From Bianquea renquensis (GTDB lineage: Bacteria; Bacillota; Clostridia; Lachnospirales; Bianqueaceae), in assembly GCF_014384895.1 (NCBI RefSeq), contig NZ_JACRSQ010000015.1:27318-91317 (forward strand): a DNA stretch of 64,000 nt, written 5' to 3'. The number at the start of each line of letters is the position of its first letter. The stretch's first letter is position 1. Of the stretch, positions 32,985 through 42,744 are shown piece by piece. The notes beneath the pieces are model-generated. The model searched no databases. It saw nothing but the letters and a program-made list of their open reading frames with translations, and was not told the origin of the DNA. The position numbers and the translations under genes are program-made.

Positions 32985-34244
32985 GTGGACCAGATGGGAA
33001 TCTTTGGAGAGTATGAACGGGATGTGCGCCCGACGCCGAAAAAAGTTTACCGGGTGTCTCAGGTAAACCGGTATGTGAAGCAGCTTCTCGCCAGAGATAC
33101 GATTCTTTCCAAGCTCTGGATCGGGGGAGAACTTTCCAACTTTAAACAGCATTCCTCCGGACATTTATATTTTACGCTGAAAGATCCGGGAGGGGCCATC
33201 TCCGCGGTCATGTTTGCATCGGACGCCGCTAGCCTTTCCTTCCGTCCGCAGGACGGAAGAGAGGTGGCAGCCTTCGGATATATCTCCCTGTATGAAAAGA
33301 CAGGGCAGTATCAATTTTATGTCCAAAGGATGGAACAAGAGGGAAAGGGTACACTGTACGAGGCCTTTGAAGCGCTGAAACGAAAATTGGAGGCGGAAGG
33401 CCTTTTTGACGTATCCCGCAAACGGGAGATACCGCGATACCCCCGGACCGTTGGGATCGTCACATCCCCAACGGGCGCCGCCGTGCGGGATATCATGCAG
33501 ATTTCCAAGCGCAGGCATCCAGGTATTACCTTAATCCTCTGCCCTGTCCTCGTGCAGGGCGCGGACGCCGCCAGTTCCATTGCCCATGGAATACGGAGAA
33601 TGAATGAGCGCGGTGATGTGGATGTTTGTATTGTAGGGCGAGGCGGCGGGTCCTTAGAGGATCTATGGGCTTTCAATGAAGAAATCGTGGCGAGAGCCAT
33701 CGCGGAGTCCAGAATCCCCATTATTTCGGCTGTCGGCCATGAAACGGACTTTACGATCGCCGATTTTGTGGCGGATTTGCGAGCGCCGACTCCATCCGCA
33801 GCGGCGGAGCTGGCGGTGCCGGATATTATGGCAACGCTGGAGATGGCGAAGCAGAGAGAGCTCTACCTGGAGCAACTGGCGCTCCGGCAGTTGAGACGCA
33901 AGAGGGAAGCTGTCGATTCCATGGGCAGGCGTGCGGCCTTCCGCATGCCGGTCATGAAGCTCAACCAGCTCCGCCAACAGATTGATGCCGTCGGCAGCGA
34001 TATGGAGTGGCTTAGAAAACAATATTTCGACCAGCTGAGGCAGAAGTTGCTTCAGACGGAGGTGAAGCTGTCTCTGTTGAGCCCGGAGCATCAATTGAAA
34101 AAGGGATATGCGCTGATCACGGACGAAGAGGGACATCTTGTGGATACGATTCAGAAGTCAAAGCCCGGTGATTCTTTAGTTGTGCGTCTTCATGACGGAC
34201 GCATGGGGGTTCAGGTCAAAAACCTGGCCCCTGCCGAGAGCTGA
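32985..34244 (+). CDS. xseA: Exodeoxyribonuclease VII large subunit
   Basis: A 419-aa protein: N-terminal OB fold (VSQVNRYVKQLLARDTILSKLWIGGELSNFKQHSSGHLYFTLKD), then the catalytic domain with GIVTSPTGAAVRDI and GRGGGSLEDLWAFNEE, and a coiled coil toward the C-terminus for small-subunit binding. The start may be the GTG at 32985 or ATG at 32994. XseAB degrades single-stranded DNA from both ends. Confidence 0.95.
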   Translation: MDQMGIFGEYERDVRPTPKKVYRVSQVNRYVKQLLARDTILSKLWIGGELSNFKQHSSGHLYFTLKDPGGAISAVMFASDAASLSFRPQDGREVAAFGYISLYEKTGQYQFYVQRMEQEGKGTLYEAFEALKRKLEAEGLFDVSRKREIPRYPRTVGIVTSPTGAAVRDIMQISKRRHPGITLILCPVLVQGADAASSIAHGIRRMNERGDVDVCIVGRGGGSLEDLWAFNEEIVARAIAESRIPIISAVGHETDFTIADFVADLRAPTPSAAAELAVPDIMATLEMAKQRELYLEQLALRQLRRKREAVDSMGRRAAFRMPVMKLNQLRQQIDAVGSDMEWLRKQYFDQLRQKLLQTEVKLSLLSPEHQLKKGYALITDEEGHLVDTIQKSKPGDSLVVRLHDGRMGVQVKNLAPAES

Positions 34245-34270
34245 GCTTGGCAATTTTTATGGAGGTCAAT

Positions 34271-34474
34271 ATGAAACCATCAACATTTGAGGAAGCCATG
34301 GAGCGGCTGGACGCCATCACCATGCGGATGGAACAGGAGAATCTGCCTTTGGAAGAGATGATGGCGCTCTACAAAGAGGGGCTGGCGCTTCAGAAATACT
34401 GTGTCAAAGTTCTAGATACCACAGAAAAAGAGATCACGATTTTACAGCAGGATGAGGAGGAGCCATCATGGTGA
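34271..34474 (+). CDS. xseB: Exodeoxyribonuclease VII small subunit
   Basis: A 67-aa protein starting MKPSTFEEAMERLDAI at ATG 34271 with tggagg upstream; a longer TTG start (34247) lacks a site. The two-helix hairpin with LPLEEMMALYKEGLAL is the XseB signature. It overlaps ispA by seven bases. Confidence 0.93.
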   Translation: MKPSTFEEAMERLDAITMRMEQENLPLEEMMALYKEGLALQKYCVKVLDTTEKEITILQQDEEEPSW

Positions 34475-35364
34475 GCCGGGAGCTTTCCATGTTTTTGGCG
34501 GAGACAATCGAAGAGCTGACAGGGCGGTTGGAGGCTGACATTGCTGGGGGAGGTCCTTATGATCGCCGCGTTTTCGACGCAATGCACTATAGCCTCATGG
34601 CGGGCGGTAAGCGGCTGAGACCCGTCCTGACGCTTTTGGCAGCGCTCGCCTGCGGAGGGACGAAGGATGACGCCTATCCATTTGCCGAAGCGCTGGAGAT
34701 GATTCATACCTATTCTTTGATCCATGACGATTTGCCTGCTATGGACGATGATGATTACCGAAGAGGCCGGCTGACCAATCATAAGGTGTTTGGAGAGGCA
34801 ACTGCGATTTTGGCAGGTGATGGCTTACTGACGCTGGCATTTGAAGTCATGTCCCGAAAGCTTGTACAAGATCCCACCCCGGCCAATGCGAAGGCCATCG
34901 CCGTGGTGGCGCATGCCGCTGGAGTCCATGGAATGGTGTCCGGGCAGATGGCAGACATGGAGGCAGAGAATTCAGAGATTTCCCCTGAGCAGCTTGCATT
35001 TATTGAGATTCACAAAACCGGAAAGCTGATTCAAGCGGCATTGGTCAGCGGAGGACTGTCGGCCGGCGCCTCGGACGAGGAACTGTCCGCCCTGGAAAAA
35101 GCAGGTGAGGCCATTGGAATTGCATTTCAAATTCAAGATGATATTCTGGATGTGGAAGGATCCTTTGAAGAGCTGGGAAAAGACTTAGGCAGTGACCATG
35201 AGAACCAGAAGGCCACATATGTATCGCTGTTCGGGATGGAGAAAGCGAAACAGGCGGTGGAGGAGGAGACACAGCGAGCATTACAGGAGCTGGGCCGATT
35301 CCAAAATTCGTCAGGTGCGCTGCTGCGGGAGCTGATGCTGTCGCTGGTAGGGCGTCGAAAATAA
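34468..35364 (+). CDS. ispA: Farnesyl/geranyl diphosphate synthase (IspA type)
   Basis: A 298-aa prenyltransferase with both aspartate-rich motifs: LIHDDLPAMDDDDYRRG (Asp87, Asp88, Asp93) and QIQDDILDVEG. The first motif with two residues between the Asp pairs is that of bacterial FPP synthases. It makes the C15 precursor for undecaprenyl phosphate and other isoprenoids, and sits upstream of dxs in the same operon. Confidence 0.94.
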   Translation: MVSRELSMFLAETIEELTGRLEADIAGGGPYDRRVFDAMHYSLMAGGKRLRPVLTLLAALACGGTKDDAYPFAEALEMIHTYSLIHDDLPAMDDDDYRRGRLTNHKVFGEATAILAGDGLLTLAFEVMSRKLVQDPTPANAKAIAVVAHAAGVHGMVSGQMADMEAENSEISPEQLAFIEIHKTGKLIQAALVSGGLSAGASDEELSALEKAGEAIGIAFQIQDDILDVEGSFEELGKDLGSDHENQKATYVSLFGMEKAKQAVEEETQRALQELGRFQNSSGALLRELMLSLVGRRK

Positions 35365-35389
35365 CGTTGAGTTAGCAGAAGGTGAGCCA

Positions 35390-37291
35390 TTGAATACATT
35401 GTTGGATGCGATCCATGATCCCAGCGATTTGCGGGGATTAAGCGATCAGGAAATGGACGTGCTTGCGGAGGAGATACGACAATTTCTTTTGGAAAATGTC
35501 TCTCAGACAGGCGGCCATCTAAGTTCGAATCTAGGAGTCGTGGAGCTAACGCTGGCGCTTCACAAGACCTTTTCTTCTCCCAAAGATAAGATTATCTGGG
35601 ATGTTGGGCATCAGTCCTACGTTCATAAGATTCTGACGGGAAGAAAAGATAAATTTCCATCGCTGCGAAAAGAAGATGGGCTCAGCGGTTTTCCGAAGGA
35701 AGAGGAGAGCCCCCACGACGCGTTCAATACAGGTCATGCCTCCACGTCCATCTCGGCAGCCTATGGATTGGCTAAGGCGCGGGATCTCCAGCATGAAGAG
35801 TACGAGGTCATCGCCGTCATAGGGGACGGGTCCTTGACGGGGGGGATGGCCTATGAAGCGCTGAACAACGCGGGAAAAGGGGAGACCAAGCTGATTGTCA
35901 TACTCAACGATAACCAGATGTCCATCAGCAGCAATGTGGGGATCCTGCCATACCGCCTCAGTCAGATCCGGACACGGCATCTATATTTGGAGACAAAAGA
36001 GGGAATCCGAAAGGGACTGGCGAAGATTCCGAAGATTGGAATTCCAATCTCAAACTGGATACGACGGGTGAAGCGGCGAATGAAATATATGCTCGTATCC
36101 GGGGTTTTGTTCGAGGAATTGGGATTTGTCTACCTAGGACCTGTTGATGGACATAATTGCAAAGAGCTGCAAAAAGTTTTCCAGCAGGCGCGGAATTTGG
36201 ATGAACCGGTGCTGATCCATGTTCGAACAGTGAAGGGGAAAGGCTATGAGCCGGCGGAAGAAAATGCGACTCGATTTCACGGAGTGCCATCTTTCGATAT
36301 CGAGTCTGGGAATATCGTGGGTTCCGTCTTTGAGAGCTGGTCGGAGGTGTTAGGCCGCAATCTAGTCCGTCTGGCTCGAAAATATGACAATCTTGTGGCG
36401 ATTACGGCAGCCATGGTGCAGAATACCGGTTTGGAGGAGTTTAGCCATATTTTCCCAGATCGAGTATTTGACGTAGGGATTGCCGAGGAGCACGCGGTCA
36501 CATTTGCGGCTGGTCTTGCCAAAGGGGGATTAAAGCCTGTCGTCGCCATCTACTCCTCATTTTTACAGAGAGCCTACGACCAGATTCTCCACGATGTATG
36601 CCTACAGAATCTTCCGGTGGTCTTTGCCATTGACCGGAGTGGAATCGTTGGGGAGGATGGAGAGACACACCAGGGAATCTATGACATCGCGTATCTATCG
36701 CATATCCCGGGGATGACCATCATGGCGCCATCTTGCCGGTTAGAGATGGTAGCGATGCTGGAATACGCAGTCTCCTATCCTGGGCCCATTGCCCTCCGAT
36801 ATCCGAAGGGGAGGGTTTATATAGCGCCATCGGAGGAGCGACGGCCGCCCATTGTGCAGGGGCGCGGTTATATTTATAAACGCGGAGCGCGGGTTGCGAT
36901 TTTGACTGTGGGTGTATGCAGGTCCATGGCGGAAAAGGCTGCGAAACTGTTGAAGCAGGAGGGAATTAGCCCCACCCTAGCTGACGCGCGCTTTATCGCA
37001 CCAATAGATGAGACATTGCTGGAAGAGCTAGCCAGTGAACATGATTTGCTGGTTACGGTGGAAGACCATATTCATACCGGCGGTTTTGGGATGCAGGTGG
37101 CGGCATTTTTGTCGGCCAGGAAATATCCATGTGAGGTGCAGACCATGGCGCTGCCAGATAAATTTATTGAACAGGGAACGAGGGAAAGCCTTTTGACGAA
37201 TTATGGCCTATGTCCAGATGCCATAGCGGAGCGGGTCCGGAAATTTTTAGCAAGGGGAGAACACAATGGCGGCAAAAAAAGAGAGGCTTGA
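35390..37291 (+). CDS. dxs: 1-deoxy-D-xylulose-5-phosphate synthase (TTG start)
   Basis: A 633-aa thiamine-diphosphate enzyme: SSNLGVVELT, GHQSYVHKILTGR, GDGSLTGGMAYEALNNAG (cofactor) and GIAEEHAVTFAAG are all present. The start is TTG preceded by aaggtga. Dxs opens the MEP isoprenoid pathway from pyruvate and glyceraldehyde 3-phosphate; with ispA it supplies polyprenyl precursors. It overlaps tlyA by 26 bases. Confidence 0.95.
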   Translation: MNTLLDAIHDPSDLRGLSDQEMDVLAEEIRQFLLENVSQTGGHLSSNLGVVELTLALHKTFSSPKDKIIWDVGHQSYVHKILTGRKDKFPSLRKEDGLSGFPKEEESPHDAFNTGHASTSISAAYGLAKARDLQHEEYEVIAVIGDGSLTGGMAYEALNNAGKGETKLIVILNDNQMSISSNVGILPYRLSQIRTRHLYLETKEGIRKGLAKIPKIGIPISNWIRRVKRRMKYMLVSGVLFEELGFVYLGPVDGHNCKELQKVFQQARNLDEPVLIHVRTVKGKGYEPAEENATRFHGVPSFDIESGNIVGSVFESWSEVLGRNLVRLARKYDNLVAITAAMVQNTGLEEFSHIFPDRVFDVGIAEEHAVTFAAGLAKGGLKPVVAIYSSFLQRAYDQILHDVCLQNLPVVFAIDRSGIVGEDGETHQGIYDIAYLSHIPGMTIMAPSCRLEMVAMLEYAVSYPGPIALRYPKGRVYIAPSEERRPPIVQGRGYIYKRGARVAILTVGVCRSMAEKAAKLLKQEGISPTLADARFIAPIDETLLEELASEHDLLVTVEDHIHTGGFGMQVAAFLSARKYPCEVQTMALPDKFIEQGTRESLLTNYGLCPDAIAERVRKFLARGEHNGGKKREA

Positions 37292-38075
37292 TATCCGGCT
37301 GGTGCGTGAGGGACTGTGCGATTCCCGTGAAAAAGCAAAGGCATTGATTATGAGCGGAAATGTCTATGTGGGCGAAGCGCGCGAGGACAAGGCGGGCACC
37401 ATGGTTCCGGAGGACAAGCCAATTCGGATTCGGGAGAATCCATTGCGCTATGTCAGCAGGGGCGGTCTCAAGCTAGAGAAGGCGATATCCCGATTTTCCC
37501 TTCAGATGGAAAACAAGGTTTGTATCGATGCGGGCGCATCTACTGGCGGTTTCACCGATTGCATGTTACAAAACGGCGCTAAGAGAGTGTACGCCATTGA
37601 TGTGGGATATGGGCAGCTTGCCTGGTCCCTGCGTTCCGATGAGCGGGTTGTGGTTTTAGAAAAGACAAATGTTCGCTTCTTGACGGAGGAGCAAGTCCCT
37701 GAACTCTGCGATTTTGCGTCAGCGGATCTGTCCTTTATCTCCCTGACCAAGGTATTGGATTCCATTGCAGCAAGGCTTGCGCAGAATGGGCAAATGGTCT
37801 GTCTAGTCAAACCGCAGTTTGAAGCGGGGCGCGAAAATGTAGGAAAGAAAGGGGTCGTCCGGGATGCGGCGGTCCACGAGGAGGTTCTGCGCGGGATCAC
37901 GGACTGGGTTTTAGCGCACGGGTTTTCGATTTTAGGCCTGACATACTCCCCGGTTCGAGGACCGGAGGGAAACATAGAGTACCTGCTGTATCTAGAAAAG
38001 GGCGGCAGTTCCGATTTACAGGACCGGACAGGCGCCATCCGGGAGGTCGTAAGGTTATCTCATGAAGCCATATAA
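37266..38075 (+). CDS. tlyA: TlyA family rRNA 2'-O-methyltransferase
   Basis: A 269-aa protein with an N-terminal S4 RNA-binding domain (RLDIRLVREGLCDSREKAKALIMSGNVYV) and an FtsJ-like methyltransferase domain with DAGASTGGFTDCMLQ, SADLSFISL and LVKPQFEAGRENVGKKGVV. In mycobacteria TlyA methylates 16S and 23S rRNA; the Firmicute protein is close to YqxC. It overlaps nadK by 14 bases. Confidence 0.93.
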   Translation: MAAKKERLDIRLVREGLCDSREKAKALIMSGNVYVGEAREDKAGTMVPEDKPIRIRENPLRYVSRGGLKLEKAISRFSLQMENKVCIDAGASTGGFTDCMLQNGAKRVYAIDVGYGQLAWSLRSDERVVVLEKTNVRFLTEEQVPELCDFASADLSFISLTKVLDSIAARLAQNGQMVCLVKPQFEAGRENVGKKGVVRDAAVHEEVLRGITDWVLAHGFSILGLTYSPVRGPEGNIEYLLYLEKGGSSDLQDRTGAIREVVRLSHEAI

Positions 38076-38940
38076 ATTTCTTATTATACCCAATCGAAAA
38101 AAAGATACGGGTCTAGCCGTGACGAAGAGGATTCTCGCGTTTCTCCAGGGGAAAGGGCAGGAACTCTACGTTGACCCTGAGTTTTGGGAAGACACAAAGA
38201 GCTTTCAAACCAATCCCGTGACGCCGGATCAGTACGATTCCATCCATATGGCCGTGATTCTGGGCGGCGATGGGACGATCCTCAGCTCAGCCAGAAAGCT
38301 CTACCAATATTCCATCCCCCTGTTAGGGGTCAACCTGGGAAGACTGGGATTTCTGGCGGAAGTCGAACCGGAAGCGGCGACAGAGGCACTGGAAAAAGTC
38401 TTACAGGGACAGTATAGCGTGGAGCGGCGCATTATGCTTAGCGGAAGTATCCTGAATCAGGGGAGGGAAAAGACCGACCCTTTTCTCGGATTTAATGATG
38501 CGGTCATTACGCGGGGAGCTTTTTCCCGCATGCTTCGCGTCGCAGTGGAGATAAATGGGCGCTATGTGGAAACGTTTTTGGCCGATGGCATAATTGTCGC
38601 GACTCCGACGGGGTCAACCGCGTACAATCTCTCGGCGGGTGGACCGATTATCGTGCCAGGAGCGCAGAACCTCGTGATTACACCCATCTGTCCGCACTCT
38701 CTGTCGGTGCGCTCCATCGTCGTTTCAGAGGAGGATGAGATCTCTCTGAGAGTCGAATCGGAGGCAAGCCCGGAAGAGGAGGAGCAGGAGCGCAAAATTA
38801 TGCTGACCATTGACGGGCAGGTGGGGTATGGCCTGGAACAGGGGGACCAAGTCCGTCTGTCCAGGGCGGACGGCGCGATCTACATCGTGAAAATGAAAGA
38901 TAGCACCTTCTATGATATTCTCAGGAGAAAGATGTTTTAA
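38062..38940 (+). CDS. nadK: NAD kinase
   Basis: A 292-aa ATP-NAD kinase: GGDGTILSSAR (residues 68-78), LGFLAEVE, NDAVITRG and ATPTGSTAYNLSAGGPI are the family signatures. It makes NADP from NAD. Gene order tlyA-nadK-argR-recN is standard in Firmicutes. Confidence 0.96.
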   Translation: MKPYKFLIIPNRKKDTGLAVTKRILAFLQGKGQELYVDPEFWEDTKSFQTNPVTPDQYDSIHMAVILGGDGTILSSARKLYQYSIPLLGVNLGRLGFLAEVEPEAATEALEKVLQGQYSVERRIMLSGSILNQGREKTDPFLGFNDAVITRGAFSRMLRVAVEINGRYVETFLADGIIVATPTGSTAYNLSAGGPIIVPGAQNLVITPICPHSLSVRSIVVSEEDEISLRVESEASPEEEEQERKIMLTIDGQVGYGLEQGDQVRLSRADGAIYIVKMKDSTFYDILRRKMF

Positions 38941-38966
38941 AGGGAGCGGAGGAGAAAGAAAGCGGC

Positions 38967-39437
38967 ATGAAATCAGACAGGCAGACAGCAATTCTAACAC
39001 TCATTCAGGAATATGAAATTGAAACCCAGGAAGAGCTGGCGGAAAAGCTCCAGCAGGCGGGCTATCAGGTGACGCAGGCCACAGTGTCGCGGGATATCCG
39101 GGAGTTGCGGCTGACAAAAGTCGTCGGGGAGAGCGGACGGCCCAAATACGCTGGAGTACAGCCGAAAAAAGAGGACTCCGACGAGCACTCCAAACGGTAC
39201 ATTCGAGTCTTACAGGAGGGCTTTTTGAGTGCTCAGACAGCCGGGAATATCCTCGTCATCAAAACGGTTACCGGAATGGCCATGGCAGTTGCCGCGGCGC
39301 TGGATAATCTGGAAATGAAAGAGATTGTTGGCTGCATTGCGGGAGATGATACTATATTCGTAGCGGTTCATGCCGCAGAACAATGTGTGGCGCTTCGCGA
39401 GAAGGTTCAGGCAATTGCAGGGCGGCAGAACAGTTGA
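38967..39437 (+). CDS. argR: Arginine repressor ArgR
   Basis: A 156-aa ArgR: N-terminal winged helix (IETQEELAEKLQQAGYQVTQATVSRDIRELRL) and a C-terminal hexamer/arginine-binding domain (GNILVIKTVTGMAMAVAAALDNL and IVGCIAGDDTIFV). It represses arginine synthesis when arginine is high. Conserved neighbour of recN. Confidence 0.95.
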   Translation: MKSDRQTAILTLIQEYEIETQEELAEKLQQAGYQVTQATVSRDIRELRLTKVVGESGRPKYAGVQPKKEDSDEHSKRYIRVLQEGFLSAQTAGNILVIKTVTGMAMAVAAALDNLEMKEIVGCIAGDDTIFVAVHAAEQCVALREKVQAIAGRQNS

Positions 39438-39470
39438 ACGCTTGCCGGAAAGGCGAAAGGGAGGACACAG

Positions 39471-41168
39471 ATGCTGCAGCATATTCGGGTACAAAACATC
39501 GCGTTGATTGAGGATATATCCTTGGATTTGGAGGATCATTTCAATGTCTTAACCGGTGAAACGGGCTCTGGCAAAAGCATCATTTTGGATGCTGTGAATC
39601 TAGCCCTTGGGCATCGGGGATCTCGGGAGCTTTTGCGGGAGCCGGATAAACCAGCCCAGGTGGATTTACTTTTTTGCGAATCCAATCCAAGAGTCCTGCA
39701 AAAGCTAGATATGCTGGGCGCACCGGCAGACAATGGGGAGATCCTCATTTCGAGACGTGTGATGGGAAACGGTCGAAGCATTTGCAAACTCAATGGGGAG
39801 GTGGTGAATACCAGCCTTGTCAAGGAGGTTGGATCGCTGCTGATTGACATCCATGGACAGCATGAACATCAGTCTCTTCTCGACCCAGCTAAGCACATCG
39901 ATCTGTTAGATCGCTTTTCAGAAGAGTTGATCCCCTGCCGCCAGACTCTGACCGGGTTGGTGGAGGAATATGGGCAGATTCAAAGGGAACTGAACCGATA
40001 TTCCTACAATGAACAGGAGAAAGAGCGCCGGCTATCCCTCCTTCAATATGAATCGGAGGAAATCGAAAAGGCCAGCCTGCGGGAAGGCGAGGAAGAGGAG
40101 TTGAACGCTCGGAGGAAAAGGCTACAGAACAGTGCGAAACTGCGGGAGGGCTGTTCTTTTGTCTACGGAATGCTGAGAGAGGGAACCCAGGAGGCGCTTA
40201 GCGCTGTGGACCAGATGGGGGAGGCGGTTCACCGGCTGGAGGCGCTAACAGACTATGATGCAAGTTTTTTGACTCCGCTGACAGAATCGCTACAGGATGC
40301 CATGGCGGTGGCGGATGATGTGGCGGCAGAGGTGCGACAATACGGAGAGCAGATGGAGTACGAGGAGGGGGAAATGGAAGCGCTACAGCGCCGCCTCGAC
40401 GAAATATATCATATCAAAATGAAATATGGGCATACTGTGGAGGAGATTCAATCCTACAAACAGGGACTCGATGAAGAGATCCGAAAGCTGACGCATCTCT
40501 CGGAGACGGTGGACGGATTAAGGCGGAAGGCCCAGAGCACGTATCAACAGATGGAAGCGGTGGCGTCCCAAATGTCCGAGATACGAAAACAGGCGGCGGC
40601 AGAAGTGGAAAAGAAGATAACCGAGATTTTGGGAACACTCCAGTTTCAAGAACCGATTTTTCGAATTCAGATTCAGCGCCGGGACCAGATTTCCACAAAA
40701 GGCTTTGATTCCGTCACCTTTATGATTCGGACCAACGTGGGGGATGAGGTAAAGCCTCTCAATAAAATCGTATCCGGCGGTGAGATGTCCAGGGTTATGT
40801 TGGCCATCAAAACGGTGCTGGCACAGCAGGATGAAATCGGAACGTTGATTTTTGATGAGATCGACGCAGGGATTAGCGGAAGGACAGCCCAGAGCGTAGC
40901 GGAAAAAATCTGCCGGATCGCCCGGTATCACCAGGTGATTTGCATCACCCATCTGCCACAGATAGCCGCAATGGCAGACTATCATCTATACATTGAAAAG
41001 AGAGTTGAAGCCGATCACACGAAGACATATGTCCGAAGCCTTGAGCCGGATGAGATGTCGGAGGAATTAGCAAGACTGATCGGCGGCGCGCAGATAACGG
41101 AAACCGCCAGGCGGAGCGCAAGAGAAATGAAAAAATTGGCACAGGATTGGAAACTAAAAATTGCATAA
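39471..41168 (+). CDS. recN: DNA repair protein RecN
   Basis: A 565-aa SMC-like ATPase: Walker A GETGSGKSIILDAV near the N-terminus, long coiled coil (about 160-380), ABC signature SGGEMSRVMLAIK and Walker B TLIFDEIDAGISG. RecN acts early at double-strand breaks. Ends at a strong terminator. Confidence 0.95.
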   Translation: MLQHIRVQNIALIEDISLDLEDHFNVLTGETGSGKSIILDAVNLALGHRGSRELLREPDKPAQVDLLFCESNPRVLQKLDMLGAPADNGEILISRRVMGNGRSICKLNGEVVNTSLVKEVGSLLIDIHGQHEHQSLLDPAKHIDLLDRFSEELIPCRQTLTGLVEEYGQIQRELNRYSYNEQEKERRLSLLQYESEEIEKASLREGEEEELNARRKRLQNSAKLREGCSFVYGMLREGTQEALSAVDQMGEAVHRLEALTDYDASFLTPLTESLQDAMAVADDVAAEVRQYGEQMEYEEGEMEALQRRLDEIYHIKMKYGHTVEEIQSYKQGLDEEIRKLTHLSETVDGLRRKAQSTYQQMEAVASQMSEIRKQAAAEVEKKITEILGTLQFQEPIFRIQIQRRDQISTKGFDSVTFMIRTNVGDEVKPLNKIVSGGEMSRVMLAIKTVLAQQDEIGTLIFDEIDAGISGRTAQSVAEKICRIARYHQVICITHLPQIAAMADYHLYIEKRVEADHTKTYVRSLEPDEMSEELARLIGGAQITETARRSAREMKKLAQDWKLKIA

Positions 41169-41226
41169 TTCGCCTGATATCCGAAGTCAAGACTAGTATT
41201 CGCGGAAATCCTACCTTTATCCATGG

Positions 41227-41258
41227 CCAGACATCTGAATAAGATGTCTGGTTTCGGT
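41227..41258 (+). terminator. Terminator after recN
   Basis: Perfect 10-bp stem (41227-41236 with 41242-41251) and a five-base loop, followed by a T-rich tail (tttcggttt). Confidence 0.82.
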
Positions 41259-41290
41259 TTACACTACCAGAAGCAAATTGAAACAGGAGT

Positions 41291-42604
41291 GTGAACCAAG
41301 TGCATGATAAAAAATTTTTCCGCTATCCTACAACAGTAAAACGAAATGTCATTGTGTTTTGTATCGCGATTGTAACGGTTCTGCTGCTAGGAGTTGTCTC
41401 CGTATCCCGATTCTTCCTGCCAGATACCATTCGGATTACGGAGGGACAGGAGACGACCATATCCTACGCCGACATCTTTTCCTTCCATATACACAAATCG
41501 GAGAAAGATTCCTTTGAAGTGATGCAGTCCCCAATTCGAGGGAATCAGGATATTCAAATTTCCTATCCGGATAGCAGCCAACATACAGACACAACGGTTA
41601 CAAAGGCAACCATATCCTTATTTGGAATTTTGCCAGTCAAAACCGTTACCATTGAGATATGGGATTCATTATATTTAGTTCCATTGGGTCAGACAATTGG
41701 AATCGATATTCATACAAATGGAGTTATGATATTGGGGACGGGTTCCGTTGAAACAGCAGAGGGCAAACAGGACTCCCCAGCAAAAGGAAAAGTGTTCACG
41801 GGAGACCTTATCCAGAAGGTCAATGGACAGGTTGTGGAAAGCAATGGGGATGTGACGGAGATCGTGGAAAGAGAAGGGCAATCGCCGGTCACATTAGAGA
41901 TACTGCGGGAAGGAGAGATCATCCAAGCGTCTATAACGCCGTTGATCGGAACAGATGGAATCTACAAATTGGGGTTGTGGATACGAGATCGCGCACAGGG
42001 AATCGGTTCCCTGACCTATTATAATCCAGATACCGGAGGATTTGGCGCCATTGGACATGGAATTGCCGACGTGGATACCCACGAGACCATCCCCGTTGGC
42101 GAGGGCACGATAACAAAAGCAAGGATCAGCGCGGTAAAAAAGGGAGTTGAGGGAGAGCCGGGCGAGATAGAGGGCAGTTTGACCAGTACAGTTCTCGGAG
42201 AAATTCAATTAAATTCTGCAAACGGCGTCTATGGAACCATTGTGAATTCAGAATCTCTGATTCAAACCCAGAATGCCATTCCCATCGCCTTGAAGGAGGA
42301 AATTAAAGAGGGAAAAGCCTATATCCTTTGCAATCTGGAAGGCGACACCGTCGAACAATATGAGGTGAAGGTTTCAAAGACATCGAAGATCGCATCCAAG
42401 AACGACGGGTTAGTTGTCGAAATAACGGATCCGCGATTGTTGGAAAAGACCAACGGGATCATACAGGGGATGAGCGGTTCTCCCATCATCCAAGACGGCG
42501 CATTAATCGGAGCCGTAACACATGTCTTTGTGCAAGAACCACAAAAAGGATACGGAATTTATATCGAAGATATGATAAATACGGAAAATTCTTTGAAAAA
42601 CTAA
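41291..42604 (+). CDS. spoIVB: SpoIVB serine peptidase
   Basis: A 437-aa protein from GTG (caggagt upstream). N-terminal membrane anchor (VFCIAIVTVLLLGVVSV), a PDZ domain about 130-215 (GDLIQKVNGQVVESNGDV) and an S55 peptidase domain with GHGIADVDT (His) and GMSGSPII (catalytic Ser near 395-397). SpoIVB is secreted by the forespore and cuts SpoIVFA to trigger pro-sigma-K processing, so it belongs to the same late mother-cell pathway that would use CotJC. It directly precedes spo0A. Confidence 0.94.
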   Translation: MNQVHDKKFFRYPTTVKRNVIVFCIAIVTVLLLGVVSVSRFFLPDTIRITEGQETTISYADIFSFHIHKSEKDSFEVMQSPIRGNQDIQISYPDSSQHTDTTVTKATISLFGILPVKTVTIEIWDSLYLVPLGQTIGIDIHTNGVMILGTGSVETAEGKQDSPAKGKVFTGDLIQKVNGQVVESNGDVTEIVEREGQSPVTLEILREGEIIQASITPLIGTDGIYKLGLWIRDRAQGIGSLTYYNPDTGGFGAIGHGIADVDTHETIPVGEGTITKARISAVKKGVEGEPGEIEGSLTSTVLGEIQLNSANGVYGTIVNSESLIQTQNAIPIALKEEIKEGKAYILCNLEGDTVEQYEVKVSKTSKIASKNDGLVVEITDPRLLEKTNGIIQGMSGSPIIQDGALIGAVTHVFVQEPQKGYGIYIEDMINTENSLKN

Positions 42605-42641
42605 AGAAGATACAAATTTTAAATGAAATAATCAGTAAATT

Positions 42642-42648
42642 TGCCGAA
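42642..42648 (+). promoter_or_regulatory. Candidate Spo0A box upstream of spo0A
   Basis: TGCCGAA fits the 0A-box form TGNCGAA and lies 24 bases before the -35 of the spo0A promoter, consistent with autoregulation. A single 7-base match is weak evidence. Confidence 0.35.
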
Positions 42649-42672
42649 ATACCATTTTTTACCAAATCAAGC

Positions 42673-42701
42673 TTGCGAAATACAATAAAATGGTATATAA
42701 T
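42673..42701 (+). promoter_or_regulatory. Sigma-A-type promoter of spo0A
   Basis: TTGCGA (42673-42678), 17-bp spacer, perfect TATAAT (42696-42701), about 43 bases before the TTG start. Confidence 0.72.
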
Positions 42702-42744
42702 GGAAAATGTAACGACAACTTGATTATTTAAGGGGGTAACTTTT